A model generated the notes under the pieces. The model was not told the origin of the DNA and searched no databases. It worked only from the letters and a program-made list of their open reading frames with translations. Source: Polyangiaceae bacterium (GTDB taxonomy: Bacteria > Myxococcota_A > Polyangia > Polyangiales > Polyangiaceae). From it: a stretch of DNA of 64,000 bases. Shown one piece after another: positions 52,165 to 61,677 of this stretch (positions are counted from its first letter, which is position 1; every line of letters begins with the position of its first letter). The translations under genes and the position numbers were made by a program. The stretch lies in contig JAWKRG010000003.1 in the NCBI GenBank assembly GCA_041389725.1, forward strand, positions 1,240,001 through 1,304,000. The letters are read 5' to 3'.

Positions 52165-54630
52165 ATGCGCACGCTTGGACTTGGATTCTTCACTTCCCTG
52201 ACTCTCCCCTTCGTCCTGGTCGCTGCCTGTAGCGGCGGCGACGAGAGCAAGGTCGTTGGCGGTGGGGGCATTGGCGCAGCTGCCGGCGCCGGTGGAGGCG
52301 CAGGGACTGGCGGCGGCATCGTGCTGGACTCGGGCAGCGGCGGCGCGACGCAGTGCGGTCCCAACAACCCTTGCGAGACCGGCGTGTGCGAGAAGGGCAT
52401 TTGCTGCGACTCGCCGGGGCTCGCGTGCAACGGCCAGTGCTGTGCGAGTGGCGACGTGTGCCTGTTCGAGCAGTGCAAGACGCCCGGCAAAGCCTGTCAG
52501 AGCTCAGCGGATTGTGGCGAAGGCAAATACTGCGAGACCAGCCTGGGCAATAACCCGGACGGCGGCAGCTCGGACGGCGGCCCAGCCGACGGAGGCAACG
52601 TCTGCGTGACCGGCGTGAGCACCAACGGACGTTGTGTGGATCTGCCGCCCATCTGCGGTCAGGGCGACGCCGGCACCGACGGCGGCTGTTTCGAGAAGTG
52701 CGAGTACTTCCCGCCAGCGGGTCAGCTGAACCCGGTGAAGAAGTGGCAATGGGGTCAGGACATCAAGCCCCCGCAGTTCCCAGGCTTCATCGACACTTGG
52801 TCCACGCCCACGGTGGGGCGCATCTACGACTCGAACTGCGACGGCAACGTCACGCCGGCAGACTCACCCGCAATCGTGTTCGTTTCCGGCAACGGCCAAG
52901 GCACTTGCTGCCAGTGCACGGGTGCGGCGTCTGCGCAGAGTGCGTGCAAGACGGGCGTGTTGCGCGCGGTAGACGGCCGCACGGGCACGACCCTGTGGTC
53001 CCTGCGCAAAGCCGAAACCAGCAGTGTCGGCTTCGCCGCCATGAGCATCGCCCTGGGCGACACCGACGGCGACGGCACGATGGAAATCGTCGCCCTCACT
53101 GGCGAAGGCAAGCTCGCGCTGATCAGCGGAGACGGTAAAGTGCTGGGATTGTCCAATCAGCCCTACGCCAACGCGGGTCCTGATTCCTTCGGCTGGGGCG
53201 GAGGCATTGCCTTGGGTGACATGGACAACGATGGCAAGCCCGAGGCCGCTTTCGGCTCCACGATTTGGACCATCAATGGCACGACCATCACTCGAATCTT
53301 CAACGGGCCGACGGGCGCAGCCGGCGGAGGCGTCTCGACGGCGCTCTCCTTCTTCGAGGATCTGGACGGCAACGGCAGTCTCGAGCTGGTCGCCAGCAAC
53401 GCCGCTTATCTGAAGAACGGAACCACGCTGTGGGATCGTTCCGCGGCAGGCAGCCTAGGACCGGCGATCCCGAACGGACTCAGCGCGGCAGCCGACTTCG
53501 ACGGCGACCAGAAACCGGAGATCGTGGTCGTGTCCGGTGGACAGGTCTGGATCCTCGAGGGCGCTACGGGCGCGACAGAACTCGGACCGGTCACACTTCC
53601 GGGCGCAGGTAGCGGTGGGCCGCCCACGGTGGCCGACTTCGACGGCGACAAGAAGGCCGAGATCGGCGTCGCCCAGAAGGACAAGTACTCCATGTTGAAG
53701 CCCGACTACACGGGCAAGACCATCACGGCCGTCTGGAGCGCCCCCAACCACGATCTGTCGTCATCGGTGACGGGCTCGAGCGTGTTCGACTTCGAGGGCG
53801 ATGGCAAGGCGGAGGTGATCTACAACGACGAGTGCTTCTTGTGGGTGTACGACGGCAGCACAGGCAAGGTGCTCTTGGCCGAGCTCACGACTTCCTTCAC
53901 TGGAACCGAGGCCTCGATCGTGGCCGACGTGGACGGTGACGGCCACTCGGAGATCGTGATGGTCTCCAACGGCGCCGATCCCACGCAGTGGCGCTGCACG
54001 GAAGCGCCCTGGAACAAGGCAGATCCCGCCAACAATCGCCCCGCCTGGAAGCCTCCAGCAGGACAAACTGCGTATCGTGGCCTGACAGTGTGGGGTGACA
54101 AAGCCAACTCCTGGGTCGGCACCCGCACGCTCTGGAATCAGCACGCCTACTCCGTGTCGAACGTGTGCGACGATCGCGACAGCGCATGCATCACGCCCAA
54201 CACCTACGGCTTGATCCCGAAGCAACAACAAGCCAACTGGACGCTGCCCTGGCTCAACAACTTCCGCCAGAACGTGCAGGACAAGGGTCTCTTCGATGCG
54301 CCCGATGCGGTCGTGAGCGTCTTCGTCGAGTGCAGTGACCCGGTGATCGTGCACGTGACGGTGCGCAACATCGGGCTCTCGGGTCTGCCCGCCGGTGTTC
54401 CCGTGGACGTGTTCAACGGCAACACCAAGATCGGCAGCGTGACCACCACTCAACCTCTCGGCCCCGGCCAGAGCGCGACCATTCCCTTCTCCGTGCCCAG
54501 TGGCAGCGGCGGTCAAGCCGACACCTACAGCGCGAAGGTCGCCCAAGACCCCAACAACAAGACCTTCAACGAATGTCGCGAAGACAACAACGACGCCATC
54601 GGGGCAAAAGCCGAGTGCGGCCCGAAGTGA
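52165..54630 (+). CDS. FG-GAP/VCBS-repeat lipoprotein
   Basis: 821 residues from the ATG at 52165, with GGAGG 7 nt upstream. The signal peptide ends LVAAC (Cys22, followed by Ser). A Gly linker and a Cys-rich module (CETGVCEKGICC, CCASGDVC) are followed by a propeller of FG-GAP repeats with calcium-binding turns (DTDGDGTMEIV, DMDNDGKPEAAF, DLDGNGSLELV, DFDGDQKPEIVV, DVDGDGHSEIVMV). The last ~110 residues are a CARDB-like domain (VHVTVRNIGLSGLPAGV). Predicted to be a surface adhesin or scaffold. It is divergent from eda. Confidence 0.9.
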   Translation: MRTLGLGFFTSLTLPFVLVAACSGGDESKVVGGGGIGAAAGAGGGAGTGGGIVLDSGSGGATQCGPNNPCETGVCEKGICCDSPGLACNGQCCASGDVCLFEQCKTPGKACQSSADCGEGKYCETSLGNNPDGGSSDGGPADGGNVCVTGVSTNGRCVDLPPICGQGDAGTDGGCFEKCEYFPPAGQLNPVKKWQWGQDIKPPQFPGFIDTWSTPTVGRIYDSNCDGNVTPADSPAIVFVSGNGQGTCCQCTGAASAQSACKTGVLRAVDGRTGTTLWSLRKAETSSVGFAAMSIALGDTDGDGTMEIVALTGEGKLALISGDGKVLGLSNQPYANAGPDSFGWGGGIALGDMDNDGKPEAAFGSTIWTINGTTITRIFNGPTGAAGGGVSTALSFFEDLDGNGSLELVASNAAYLKNGTTLWDRSAAGSLGPAIPNGLSAAADFDGDQKPEIVVVSGGQVWILEGATGATELGPVTLPGAGSGGPPTVADFDGDKKAEIGVAQKDKYSMLKPDYTGKTITAVWSAPNHDLSSSVTGSSVFDFEGDGKAEVIYNDECFLWVYDGSTGKVLLAELTTSFTGTEASIVADVDGDGHSEIVMVSNGADPTQWRCTEAPWNKADPANNRPAWKPPAGQTAYRGLTVWGDKANSWVGTRTLWNQHAYSVSNVCDDRDSACITPNTYGLIPKQQQANWTLPWLNNFRQNVQDKGLFDAPDAVVSVFVECSDPVIVHVTVRNIGLSGLPAGVPVDVFNGNTKIGSVTTTQPLGPGQSATIPFSVPSGSGGQADTYSAKVAQDPNNKTFNECREDNNDAIGAKAECGPK

Positions 54631-54671
54631 GCCGTACGTAGGCACCTTCTATTGGGTTGGGTCTAGTCGCA

Positions 54672-54703
54672 CTGCGTGTCGGTCCGTCGCGTCCCACACG
54701 CAG
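54672..54703. terminator. possible hairpin between convergent genes
   Basis: CTGCGTGT and ACACGCAG form an 8-bp stem with a 16-nt loop. No T-run is visible. Confidence 0.33.
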
Positions 54704-54734
54704 CGGCGCAGTCGCACTCCCCCTCATGCTGCCG

Positions 54735-55982
54735 TCAGTAGCCGGTGCGCGAGAACAGCGCATCGCCCCGCACCAAGAACAAGGTCCCCGCCTTGTCGAT
54801 GCCGGCGCCGGTGAGCGAAGTATTCATGGCTTGCGGAAGCGGAACCGGGTTCCAACTGACACCCTGGTCGTGACTGACCTGCAGATCCGAGTTCCCATCC
54901 CTCCAAGCCACGAGGGTCTTCTCGTCACTCGGCGAGAGTGCAAGGTTCACGGACTGCGCACCGAAGGGGGGGGTCAACGGCGTACTGCTCTTGCCGCCGT
55001 CGGTAGAGAGCTGCAACTCGGAGTCGCCCTTGGCGTTCTTGACTCGCAAGTACAGGAGGTCCGGGTTGGCCGGCGTCAGCCAGAGCGCCGAGGGAGCTGA
55101 GGGAAAGCTCTGCAGCTCCGTGCAAATCACGTCGAGCCCCGACGGACTGCATCGAGCGAGGGAACTCCCGTTGCTGACCGTTACGTAGAAGTCGTTGGGG
55201 GTTCCTGGGACGAAGTCCAGGGACGTGAAAGTGTATCCGTCCAGGCTGCCGGGTTGCCATTGAACGGCTGGTAGAACCTGCCAGAACAAGTAGCCGGCAC
55301 TGTCGACTTTGCCGGTTGCGTCGAACACTCGGTCGCCAGAATACAGACCCACTCGCGGCACTGATCCCATCGCGACGCTCAGCGCAGTTGGCGGCCAGCT
55401 CGGGTAGTAGCCCGTCGGCACGTCGAGTTTGATCGTGTCCCAAGACTTGTTTACGTTCGGCCACTGCGCCACGAAGGCGTCACTGTTGGTACGAAAGTAC
55501 AAGTAGAAGTGACCCAACGCATCGAAGCCAGCACCATCGCTGCTAGCCATGGAGTCGTCCTCCAACTTCTTTGAGAAGGTGCCGTTTTCCCAGATCAGGA
55601 ACCACGCTTGACCGGCAACGCGCGTGAACTCGAAAGCCACGCGCCCGCTGGTGTGGGGGTCGACGTACAGCCGCTGGGTGTTCCAACCTCCAGCCACGAC
55701 AATCTGTTGGAAGCTGGCCTGTTCCGTCCAGCCTTTGAGATCGGGCCCAGCTTCGACCGGGGAGTCGGCCGTCGAGCCATCGCCGGCGGCGCCGCCGCCC
55801 GCATCCAAGCCGGCACTGCCACCGTTCCCGCCAGAAGCGCCAGCCGCCGCGCCCGAACCGGCGATCCCCGCCCCGCCACCGCTCGCCGCGCCGTTCGACG
55901 CGGACGAACCGCAGCCGACGGCCAGCGCCAGGCCCCCACATGTCAAAGCGCAACGAGTGAATCGAAGAATCGAGCCAGACAT
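54735..55982 (-). CDS. BNR/sortilin-like beta-propeller lipoprotein
   Basis: 415 residues from the ATG at 55982, which has AGGGGA upstream. The signal peptide ends LALAVGC (Cys24, followed by Gly). After a ~55-residue Gly/Ala/Ser linker, the propeller shows BNR-type turns: LQLSTDGGKSSTPLTP and LQVSHDQGVSWNPVPLP, with FDALGHFYLYF and LVAWRDGNSD strands. Such folds occur in sialidase-like and sortilin-like proteins, but the sialidase catalytic residues were not recognised. It is convergent with the FG-GAP lipoprotein. Predicted location: outer membrane or surface. Confidence 0.86.
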   Translation of the reverse strand: MSGSILRFTRCALTCGGLALAVGCGSSASNGAASGGGAGIAGSGAAAGASGGNGGSAGLDAGGGAAGDGSTADSPVEAGPDLKGWTEQASFQQIVVAGGWNTQRLYVDPHTSGRVAFEFTRVAGQAWFLIWENGTFSKKLEDDSMASSDGAGFDALGHFYLYFRTNSDAFVAQWPNVNKSWDTIKLDVPTGYYPSWPPTALSVAMGSVPRVGLYSGDRVFDATGKVDSAGYLFWQVLPAVQWQPGSLDGYTFTSLDFVPGTPNDFYVTVSNGSSLARCSPSGLDVICTELQSFPSAPSALWLTPANPDLLYLRVKNAKGDSELQLSTDGGKSSTPLTPPFGAQSVNLALSPSDEKTLVAWRDGNSDLQVSHDQGVSWNPVPLPQAMNTSLTGAGIDKAGTLFLVRGDALFSRTGY

Positions 55983-56085
55983 GTCCCCTGTGTTGCGACC
56001 GTCGACGCATGCGTTCACTGCCCGCGTTTTCAAGCGGGGGCGCGGGCCAGCGAGCCGGGCGGAACGGCACGCGGCCAGAGTACGG

Positions 56086-57102
56086 TCAGGGCAGCGGGTG
56101 TTTCTGGAAGAAGTCCCAGATCGCGTCGTTGGCAATCAAGTCCTGTGTGGTCTTGCCAAAGCCCAGCGCAGACAGATCGGTTCCACCTGGCCAAGTATGC
56201 CCTCCGTCGTCGATGGTGCAGAACACCACTTCGGCGCCGCCTTCACAACCGGTCCAAGTGTCGCAGTGGCTATCACCGTTGCGGAAGGTCTCCATCGACG
56301 TGGCGTTGCAGCCGTTGCGGGTGACCCAGGCCTGATTGGAACTCTGGCTCGTGGCATAGTCCACGAGGGGGTCGGCGGTTCCGTTGAAGGAAATGATCGA
56401 CGGCGTTCGCGTCGGCTTGCACTCGATCATGCCGTTGAAGGCCGCGACGGGTGCCACCGCCGCGTAGCGCCCCGCGCGCTCGCAAGCGAGACGATGTGAC
56501 ATGAAGCCGCCATTGGAGAGCCCAGTGGCAAAAATGCGTTTGGGATCGATGCACAGCGCGGCCGCGAGCTCGTCCAGGATGGCGTCGGCAAACCCCACGT
56601 CGTCACGGCTGGCGTCCGCAGAACAACACAGCCCCGCGTTCCAAGTCTGGGAGCCATCGCTTTCGGAGAGCCCCTGGGGATTGACCACGACGAACCCTGC
56701 CGCATCGGCCTTCCCGTACATCTTGCTCACGGTTTCTTGGAGGGGCGCAGCTTCGCCAAAGCCTGACGCGGTTCGACCGTGGAAGTTCACGACCAGCGGC
56801 GTCGGCGTATTCGCGTCGTACCCTGCCGGCACGTGGAGTTGATAGCTGCGTTCCACACCACCGTGGGTGAGCACGCGTTTGCCATTTGCCGGCGCGGGCT
56901 TGCCGCATCCCGACGCCGCTCCGCTCGCTCCCGCCGCTGCGCCCGCTCCTGCTGCCGCCCCCACGCCCGCGGTTGCCGCGGCGCCTCCGCCGCCCGCCGC
57001 GCCCGCGCTGCCTCCGCTCCCCGACGGTTTGGAATCCGAATCGTCTCCGCCACATGCGGGCAAAAGGAGTACCGCGGCCAAGATCGCAAATCGTGTCGAC
57101 AT
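56086..57102 (-). CDS. secreted PHB-depolymerase/feruloyl-type esterase lipoprotein
   Basis: 338 residues from the ATG at 57102 (in-frame alternative at 57114). The signal peptide ends LLLPAC (Cys17, followed by Gly). A Gly/Ala linker precedes a LpqC/CE1-type alpha/beta hydrolase: oxyanion strand PLVVNFHGRTASG, nucleophile motif GLSNGGFMS, acid region FNGTADPLVDY and catalytic His in DGGHTWPGG. It probably hydrolyses ester bonds in polyesters or hemicellulose; the actual substrate cannot be told. It is 103 bp upstream of the BNR lipoprotein gene on the same strand and divergent from the HupE-like gene. Confidence 0.92.
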   Translation of the reverse strand: MSTRFAILAAVLLLPACGGDDSDSKPSGSGGSAGAAGGGGAAATAGVGAAAGAGAAAGASGAASGCGKPAPANGKRVLTHGGVERSYQLHVPAGYDANTPTPLVVNFHGRTASGFGEAAPLQETVSKMYGKADAAGFVVVNPQGLSESDGSQTWNAGLCCSADASRDDVGFADAILDELAAALCIDPKRIFATGLSNGGFMSHRLACERAGRYAAVAPVAAFNGMIECKPTRTPSIISFNGTADPLVDYATSQSSNQAWVTRNGCNATSMETFRNGDSHCDTWTGCEGGAEVVFCTIDDGGHTWPGGTDLSALGFGKTTQDLIANDAIWDFFQKHPLP

Positions 57103-57237
57103 CTCGCCCAGCATATCGCCTCTGGGGCCGCGCGCTCGTGGAGTTTGTCCTGGTCTCCCACGAGTGCCACCGCGACTCCCGACGCCAAGGGATGGGGCTT
57201 TCCGCGGGACGCTCGCGCGGGTACGGGAGGCGCGACC

Positions 57238-58392
57238 ATGCGCCGCACCCCGCAGGACGTCGAAACACGCAGCGCTCACGGCCGCAGACGTGTCATCCCG
57301 TGCTTCGCCTTGGCAGTCGCGGTCGCGCTGCTCTGCGTGCTGACGCCAACGCGCGCCCACGCTCACAAGACCAGCCGCAGCTACTGCTCGGTGCAAACGG
57401 TTCCGGGCGGTATCGACGTCGTCGTGGAGATCGGTGGCCCCCACCTCGCGCCGATCTTGGGCTTGGCGGAGAACCCGCCCCCCGACGACACCTTGCTGGA
57501 AGCGAAGACGCGCTTGATGCAACAACTGGAAGATCGTGTGCAGCCGCGCACACCGACCGGGCCGTGCAGCATGACGCCTGGAGAGCTTCGCCTGGTGGAC
57601 CTCGATGGGGAACGCGCTGTCAGCGCCACACTGCACTACGACTGTGACGGCGGCCCGGTGACATTGCGGGACACCTTGGGCTTCGACGTGGACCCCAGGA
57701 CGGAGATCTTGTGCGTTCTGGATGGCTCCGCTTGGGTTTTTCGCCTCGGCAGTGAGGAGCGAGAGCTCGGCACGCCGCCCACCCTCGGCGCCGTGCTCGT
57801 CAGCTTCGTACGCTCGGGCGCCCTTCACGTGCTCGCCGGCCTGGACCACGTCTTGTTCGTCTTCGCGCTGCTACTCGCCGCTGCACGCAGCGCGCGAGAT
57901 CAAACGTTCCGTCGCGGGCTGCGGCACATGACGCTGATTGTGACGGGCTTCACCCTGGGTCACTCCCTCACGCTGCTCGCGGCTGGGCTTGGCTTGGTTC
58001 AAGTGAGTTCCCGATTGACCGAGAGCCTGATTGCGCTCTCGATCGTGGTCGTCGGAGTGGAGAACGTGCTGCGCGAGACGCCCGGCATGCGCGTCGTCAC
58101 GGCGGCCGCTTTTGGCCTGGTGCACGGCTTTGGCTTCGCATCCGTGCTGGCAGAAACGGAGCTACCCAGCCGAGGGCGGGTCGGTGCACTGCTTTGTTTC
58201 AACCTGGGCATCGAGCTGGCCCAACTCGCCATCGTCGCGCTGGTGTTTCCGCTGCTGTGGCGTGGCGCGAAGCAACCTTGGTACGAGCGCGTGCTAGCCA
58301 GGCCCGTGAGCCTGAGCGTCGCCGCTTTGGCGCTGTTGTGGTTCGTCAAGCGCGCGTTCGCGCTCGACGTGCTGCCTTGGCTAGGAGGCTAG
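57238..58392 (+). CDS. HupE/UreJ-like membrane protein with secreted N-domain
   Basis: 384 residues from the ATG at 57238, with GGGAGG 7 nt upstream. A signal segment (ALAVAVALLCVLTPTRAHA) is followed by ~140 residues outside the membrane. Six or seven membrane helices then carry the family histidines: ALHVLAGLDHVLFVFALLL, GFTLGHSLTLLAA and FGLVHGFGFASVL. HupE/UreJ proteins are thought to import nickel or cobalt for hydrogenase or urease; neither enzyme is encoded here. Several myxobacterial HupE-like proteins occur alone, so the metal and role are uncertain. Confidence 0.88.
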   Translation: MRRTPQDVETRSAHGRRRVIPCFALAVAVALLCVLTPTRAHAHKTSRSYCSVQTVPGGIDVVVEIGGPHLAPILGLAENPPPDDTLLEAKTRLMQQLEDRVQPRTPTGPCSMTPGELRLVDLDGERAVSATLHYDCDGGPVTLRDTLGFDVDPRTEILCVLDGSAWVFRLGSEERELGTPPTLGAVLVSFVRSGALHVLAGLDHVLFVFALLLAAARSARDQTFRRGLRHMTLIVTGFTLGHSLTLLAAGLGLVQVSSRLTESLIALSIVVVGVENVLRETPGMRVVTAAAFGLVHGFGFASVLAETELPSRGRVGALLCFNLGIELAQLAIVALVFPLLWRGAKQPWYERVLARPVSLSVAALALLWFVKRAFALDVLPWLGG

Positions 58393-58432
58393 CGCCGCGT
58401 TTCCGCCAAGCGGGTGGCGAGTGAGGTGGTCG

Positions 58433-59599
58433 CTATTGCCAGCAGAACTTCAAGGCCTGCACGGGGCGCATGGTGAAGTCCTGTTCCTTCAAATCCACCA
58501 CCACAAAGGCGGACTGCGGCCACACGAGATTCCCCGGGTTGCAGGCCTGAAAGTACGCGCTCTGCTCGATGCGCAAGTCCGTGTGCGACGTGTGCCCGGC
58601 CCACATCAACGCATTGGACGAGGGCACGCCGCGGCCCTGATCGCCGCAGATGTTCTCGCGACAGCGCGTGCGACGGAACACGACGCCGGGGCCGCCGTCG
58701 TAGTCGGAGAAGCAACCGTTCCCCATGTGTATGGCGTCGACATCCTCCACCAATCCGGTGCTCGGTCCCCCGTCGAAGATGACGCCGACGCCCGAAGGAG
58801 AGTTGTTGCCGTCGATGTGCCCGCGACGAATGGTGACGTTCTGGCTCTGGAACACGTTCACGTTGTCTTCAGGCCACGAGCCGGCAGGGTTCACCACCGA
58901 AAAGTCCTCGAGCAAGCCGCCATCGGATTTGTTCCACTGAACCAGCTGTCCCCGCGGGAACGGGCCTCGGAAGTCGTGTCCCTCGATCTCCTGCAGGGTG
59001 CTGTCGGCGCACTGCACCAAATACACGCCGCTCGACCCGTGGGTGAGCTTTGCCCGGGTCACTCGCGGGCGCGCGGACTGATAGCCCTGAATGTTGTTGA
59101 GCCCGTCACTCGGGTTCTCACCCTGGGCCGGCGCCCCGGTGTGCTCGATGGCCACGTTCTCGATGACGATGTCGTCTGCATTCGAGAAATCGATGCCAGG
59201 ACCACCCTGGTGGAGGATCTCCACGTTGCGAATGACCACCTTGGAATGACCCTTGACGTCAATCGCGGCGCCACTGGTGCTCGTGATGCGCAGGTTCTCG
59301 ACGACCTGACCGTCCTTGCTCACGACGACCGGGCCGGAATCGGCCAAGGTGCAGCTTGGCGCACCCCCCGCGCCCGCAGCTGCGCCGGCCCCCGCCGCAG
59401 CACCCGAGCCCGCACTAGCGGAGGAACCGCCCGCGCCGCCGCTCGCGGCGCTCCCGCCCGCTCCGCCGGCGGCGCCTACGCCGCCCGCGCCCGCCGCGCC
59501 GCCCGCGCCAGCAGTCCCAGGCGATCCGTCATCGCCGCCACACCCCGCAAAGGTCAGGAGTGCGACGATGAAGAGCGGAGACAGTCGGTGAAATCTCAC
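58433..59599 (-). CDS. second right-handed beta-helix lipoprotein
   Basis: 388 residues from the GTG at 59599. The signal peptide ends LLTFAGC (Cys20, followed by Gly). A Gly/Ala/Ser linker runs to about residue 75. Regular rungs follow: VVENLRITSTSGAAIDV, KVVIRNVEILHQGGPGIDF, DIVIENVAIEHTG, NVTIRRGHIDGNNS, LVEDVDAIHMGN. This is a parallel beta-helix as in pectate-lyase-like proteins, without a recognisable active site. It is convergent with the HupE-like gene. Confidence 0.87.
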   Translation of the reverse strand: MRFHRLSPLFIVALLTFAGCGGDDGSPGTAGAGGAAGAGGVGAAGGAGGSAASGGAGGSSASAGSGAAAGAGAAAGAGGAPSCTLADSGPVVVSKDGQVVENLRITSTSGAAIDVKGHSKVVIRNVEILHQGGPGIDFSNADDIVIENVAIEHTGAPAQGENPSDGLNNIQGYQSARPRVTRAKLTHGSSGVYLVQCADSTLQEIEGHDFRGPFPRGQLVQWNKSDGGLLEDFSVVNPAGSWPEDNVNVFQSQNVTIRRGHIDGNNSPSGVGVIFDGGPSTGLVEDVDAIHMGNGCFSDYDGGPGVVFRRTRCRENICGDQGRGVPSSNALMWAGHTSHTDLRIEQSAYFQACNPGNLVWPQSAFVVVDLKEQDFTMRPVQALKFCWQ

Positions 59600-59737
59600 G
59601 AAGCGACGCTAGCAGAACCGGCTTGCCGGTGCTTTCAATGGACCCGCGTGTTGCCGAAGTCGTTCGACGAGGTGGCATCTGTTCAGCGGAGCATGTCCCA
59701 AGCGCAGCGCGATGACTCCCGCGCGCCAGCGTTGCCG

Positions 59738-59852
59738 TCGCCCGATTTCACTCTGATCCACCGAATTCGGCGCGGCACGCTGCGCTGTCCAGGACAACAA
59801 TGGGGCATCGCCCGATTCACTTTGAGCCGCGGAATTCGGCGCGGCGCGCTGC
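59738..59852. repeat. imperfect 45-bp direct repeat upstream of the histidine kinase
   Basis: 59738-59783 and 59808-59852 share most positions, 70 bp apart, around CCGAATTCGGCGCGGC. The second copy ends directly at a TATGAT -10-like box (59853-59858). It lies in the 288-bp gap between the beta-helix gene and the kinase; otherwise nothing was seen there. Confidence 0.6.
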
Positions 59853-59887
59853 TATGATGTCGGGTCCCCGCTGGGGACGAGCAGGAC

Positions 59888-61630
59888 ATGGGGGACGGGC
59901 AACCACAACACGGCGATGCGGCGCTAGCAGCGGCGCGCAGAGGTGTGCTGCGCGTCACCATGCTGAGCTTGTTCGCCGCGGTGCCACTGCTGACGGTGGT
60001 GACCGCGCACCGAATCTCCGAGGGACTTCCCATCGGTGCGGTGAGCGCCGCCTTCGCGTCGGTGGTCGTGTTGGCTGGCTTCCTGTGGGCGCACCGGAAC
60101 CAGCCTCCCCATCGCGGCGGCATCGCGGTCACCACCCTCTTCGGCGCGCTGAACCTGTTCTCCCTGCTGCAGTTCGGTCCCCTCGTCGGGTTGGGCACGA
60201 TGCTAGTGGTCTTCGTGCTGCTCTGCGTGCTCTTCTTCGGGCGCGCCCTACCTCCAGTGCTCATCTCCGTTGCCCAGCTGATTGTCGTAGCCTTGGCGGC
60301 TGAAGCGGGGTGGTTGAAAGTCCCTTGGGAACTGCCGGCGGATGGCTTCTTTGGCTGGGTTCGAATGGTGACCGCCGTGGGCATCGTGCTGGCGCTCTGC
60401 AGCTACTCCTTTCGCCACCTGCTCCGCGCCCTGGTCGCCGCCATCAGTCACGAAGTCGAAGCGCGCAACGCGCAAGCCAAGGCGCAGCGGGAGCGCGAAG
60501 CCTCGCAACGAGTATTGGCCAACAGTCGTCGCTTGGAAGCGGTGGGGCGGCTAGCCGGCGGAGTGGCCCACGACTTCAACAACGCGCTCACGGTACTCAT
60601 TGCTGGAGTGGCGAGCCTCCGCGATTCTGACGGCGAAGACACCCAAGAGCTGTTGGATGAGATGGAACGCGCCGCCCAGGGGGCCCGCGCCACGACCCGA
60701 CAGCTGCTGTCCTTCGCACGACAGGGGACCGTCCCGACGGACGCGGCGCTGCCCGCCAAATCTCTGAGTTCCTTGGCGAAAAGCCTGGGGCGCCTGCTGC
60801 CCGAGAACATCCACGTTCGGGCCGAGCTCGAGCCTGTTCCCGCCGTGTCCCTCTCGAGCGGCGAGTTGGAGCAAGTGATCCTCAATCTGTGCCTCAATGC
60901 GCGAGACGCGATGCCCGACGGCGGTCAGCTCGTGCTGCGAACGGCGCTCGAGCCCGCAGCGGCGCACGTAGTGGTGGAGGTGGAAGATTCGGGGCTGGGA
61001 ATGCCCGCGGAGGTCAAGGGGCAGGCCCTCGAGCCCTTCTTCACCACCAAGCAGGAGGGGCAGGGAACGGGACTCGGGCTGTCGATGGTGCACGAGGCAG
61101 TCAGCCAGTGTGGCGGTGATCTGGAAATCGACTCCGAGCCCGGCCGCGGCACCACGGTGCGACTGCGGCTCCCCATCGCCCAAGTACACGCCGGTTCGGA
61201 TCCGGAGCAACGCCCCTCCCGTGAACACCGCTCAGGGTCGCGCGTGCTCCTCTTGGAGGACGACGCAGGCGTGCGACGCGCACTCACTCGCGTACTGCAA
61301 CACGCGGGCTATGGCGTGGTTCCGACCGCGACCGTCGCCGAGGCGATCGACAGAGTGTCAGGGGAGTCCTTCGATTTGCTCCTCACCGACGCATCGCTGC
61401 CCGACGGCGATCCCGGTCGCTTGATCCACCAGTTCCGCGCGAGGGCGAAGAACGGGCCGGTCCTGGTCTGCTCCGGGCACATCGACAGCGCCTTCGTGCT
61501 CGATTGCATCGAGCACGGCGAGTACGAGTTCCTGCAGAAGCCCGTGGAACCCGCCGTACTCACGGATACGATCGCGCAGCTACTCCACCGCGAAGAGCGC
61601 GCGCCAGAGTCGGCCCCCAACGCCGGCTAG
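59888..61630 (+). CDS. hybrid histidine kinase with C-terminal receiver
   Basis: 580 residues. About six membrane helices fill residues 25-190 (VTMLSLFAAVPLLTVV, FASVVVLAGFLWA, MLVVFVLLCVLFF). A HisKA domain follows with the phosphoacceptor in GGVAHDFNNALTVLI. The HATPase domain has N-box LNLCLNARDAMPDG and G-boxes DSGLGMP and GTGLGLSM. A receiver domain (about 452-575) shows acidic pocket LLLEDDAG, phosphoacceptor Asp in LLLTDASLPDGD and Lys in EFLQKP. There is no separate sensor domain and no output domain, so a partner regulator is expected elsewhere. Confidence 0.94.
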   Translation: MGDGQPQHGDAALAAARRGVLRVTMLSLFAAVPLLTVVTAHRISEGLPIGAVSAAFASVVVLAGFLWAHRNQPPHRGGIAVTTLFGALNLFSLLQFGPLVGLGTMLVVFVLLCVLFFGRALPPVLISVAQLIVVALAAEAGWLKVPWELPADGFFGWVRMVTAVGIVLALCSYSFRHLLRALVAAISHEVEARNAQAKAQREREASQRVLANSRRLEAVGRLAGGVAHDFNNALTVLIAGVASLRDSDGEDTQELLDEMERAAQGARATTRQLLSFARQGTVPTDAALPAKSLSSLAKSLGRLLPENIHVRAELEPVPAVSLSSGELEQVILNLCLNARDAMPDGGQLVLRTALEPAAAHVVVEVEDSGLGMPAEVKGQALEPFFTTKQEGQGTGLGLSMVHEAVSQCGGDLEIDSEPGRGTTVRLRLPIAQVHAGSDPEQRPSREHRSGSRVLLLEDDAGVRRALTRVLQHAGYGVVPTATVAEAIDRVSGESFDLLLTDASLPDGDPGRLIHQFRARAKNGPVLVCSGHIDSAFVLDCIEHGEYEFLQKPVEPAVLTDTIAQLLHREERAPESAPNAG

Positions 61631-61677
61631 CGCGCCCTGCCCGAGCTTGGCGGGGCGTTGCATGAGAAGTGGCTGCC

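Noticed and set aside
59766..59785. GGCACG motif in the direct repeat as a -24 element
   Set aside because: GG-to-GC spacing is wrong by one and there is no TTGC. A TATGAT box is the better promoter feature there.
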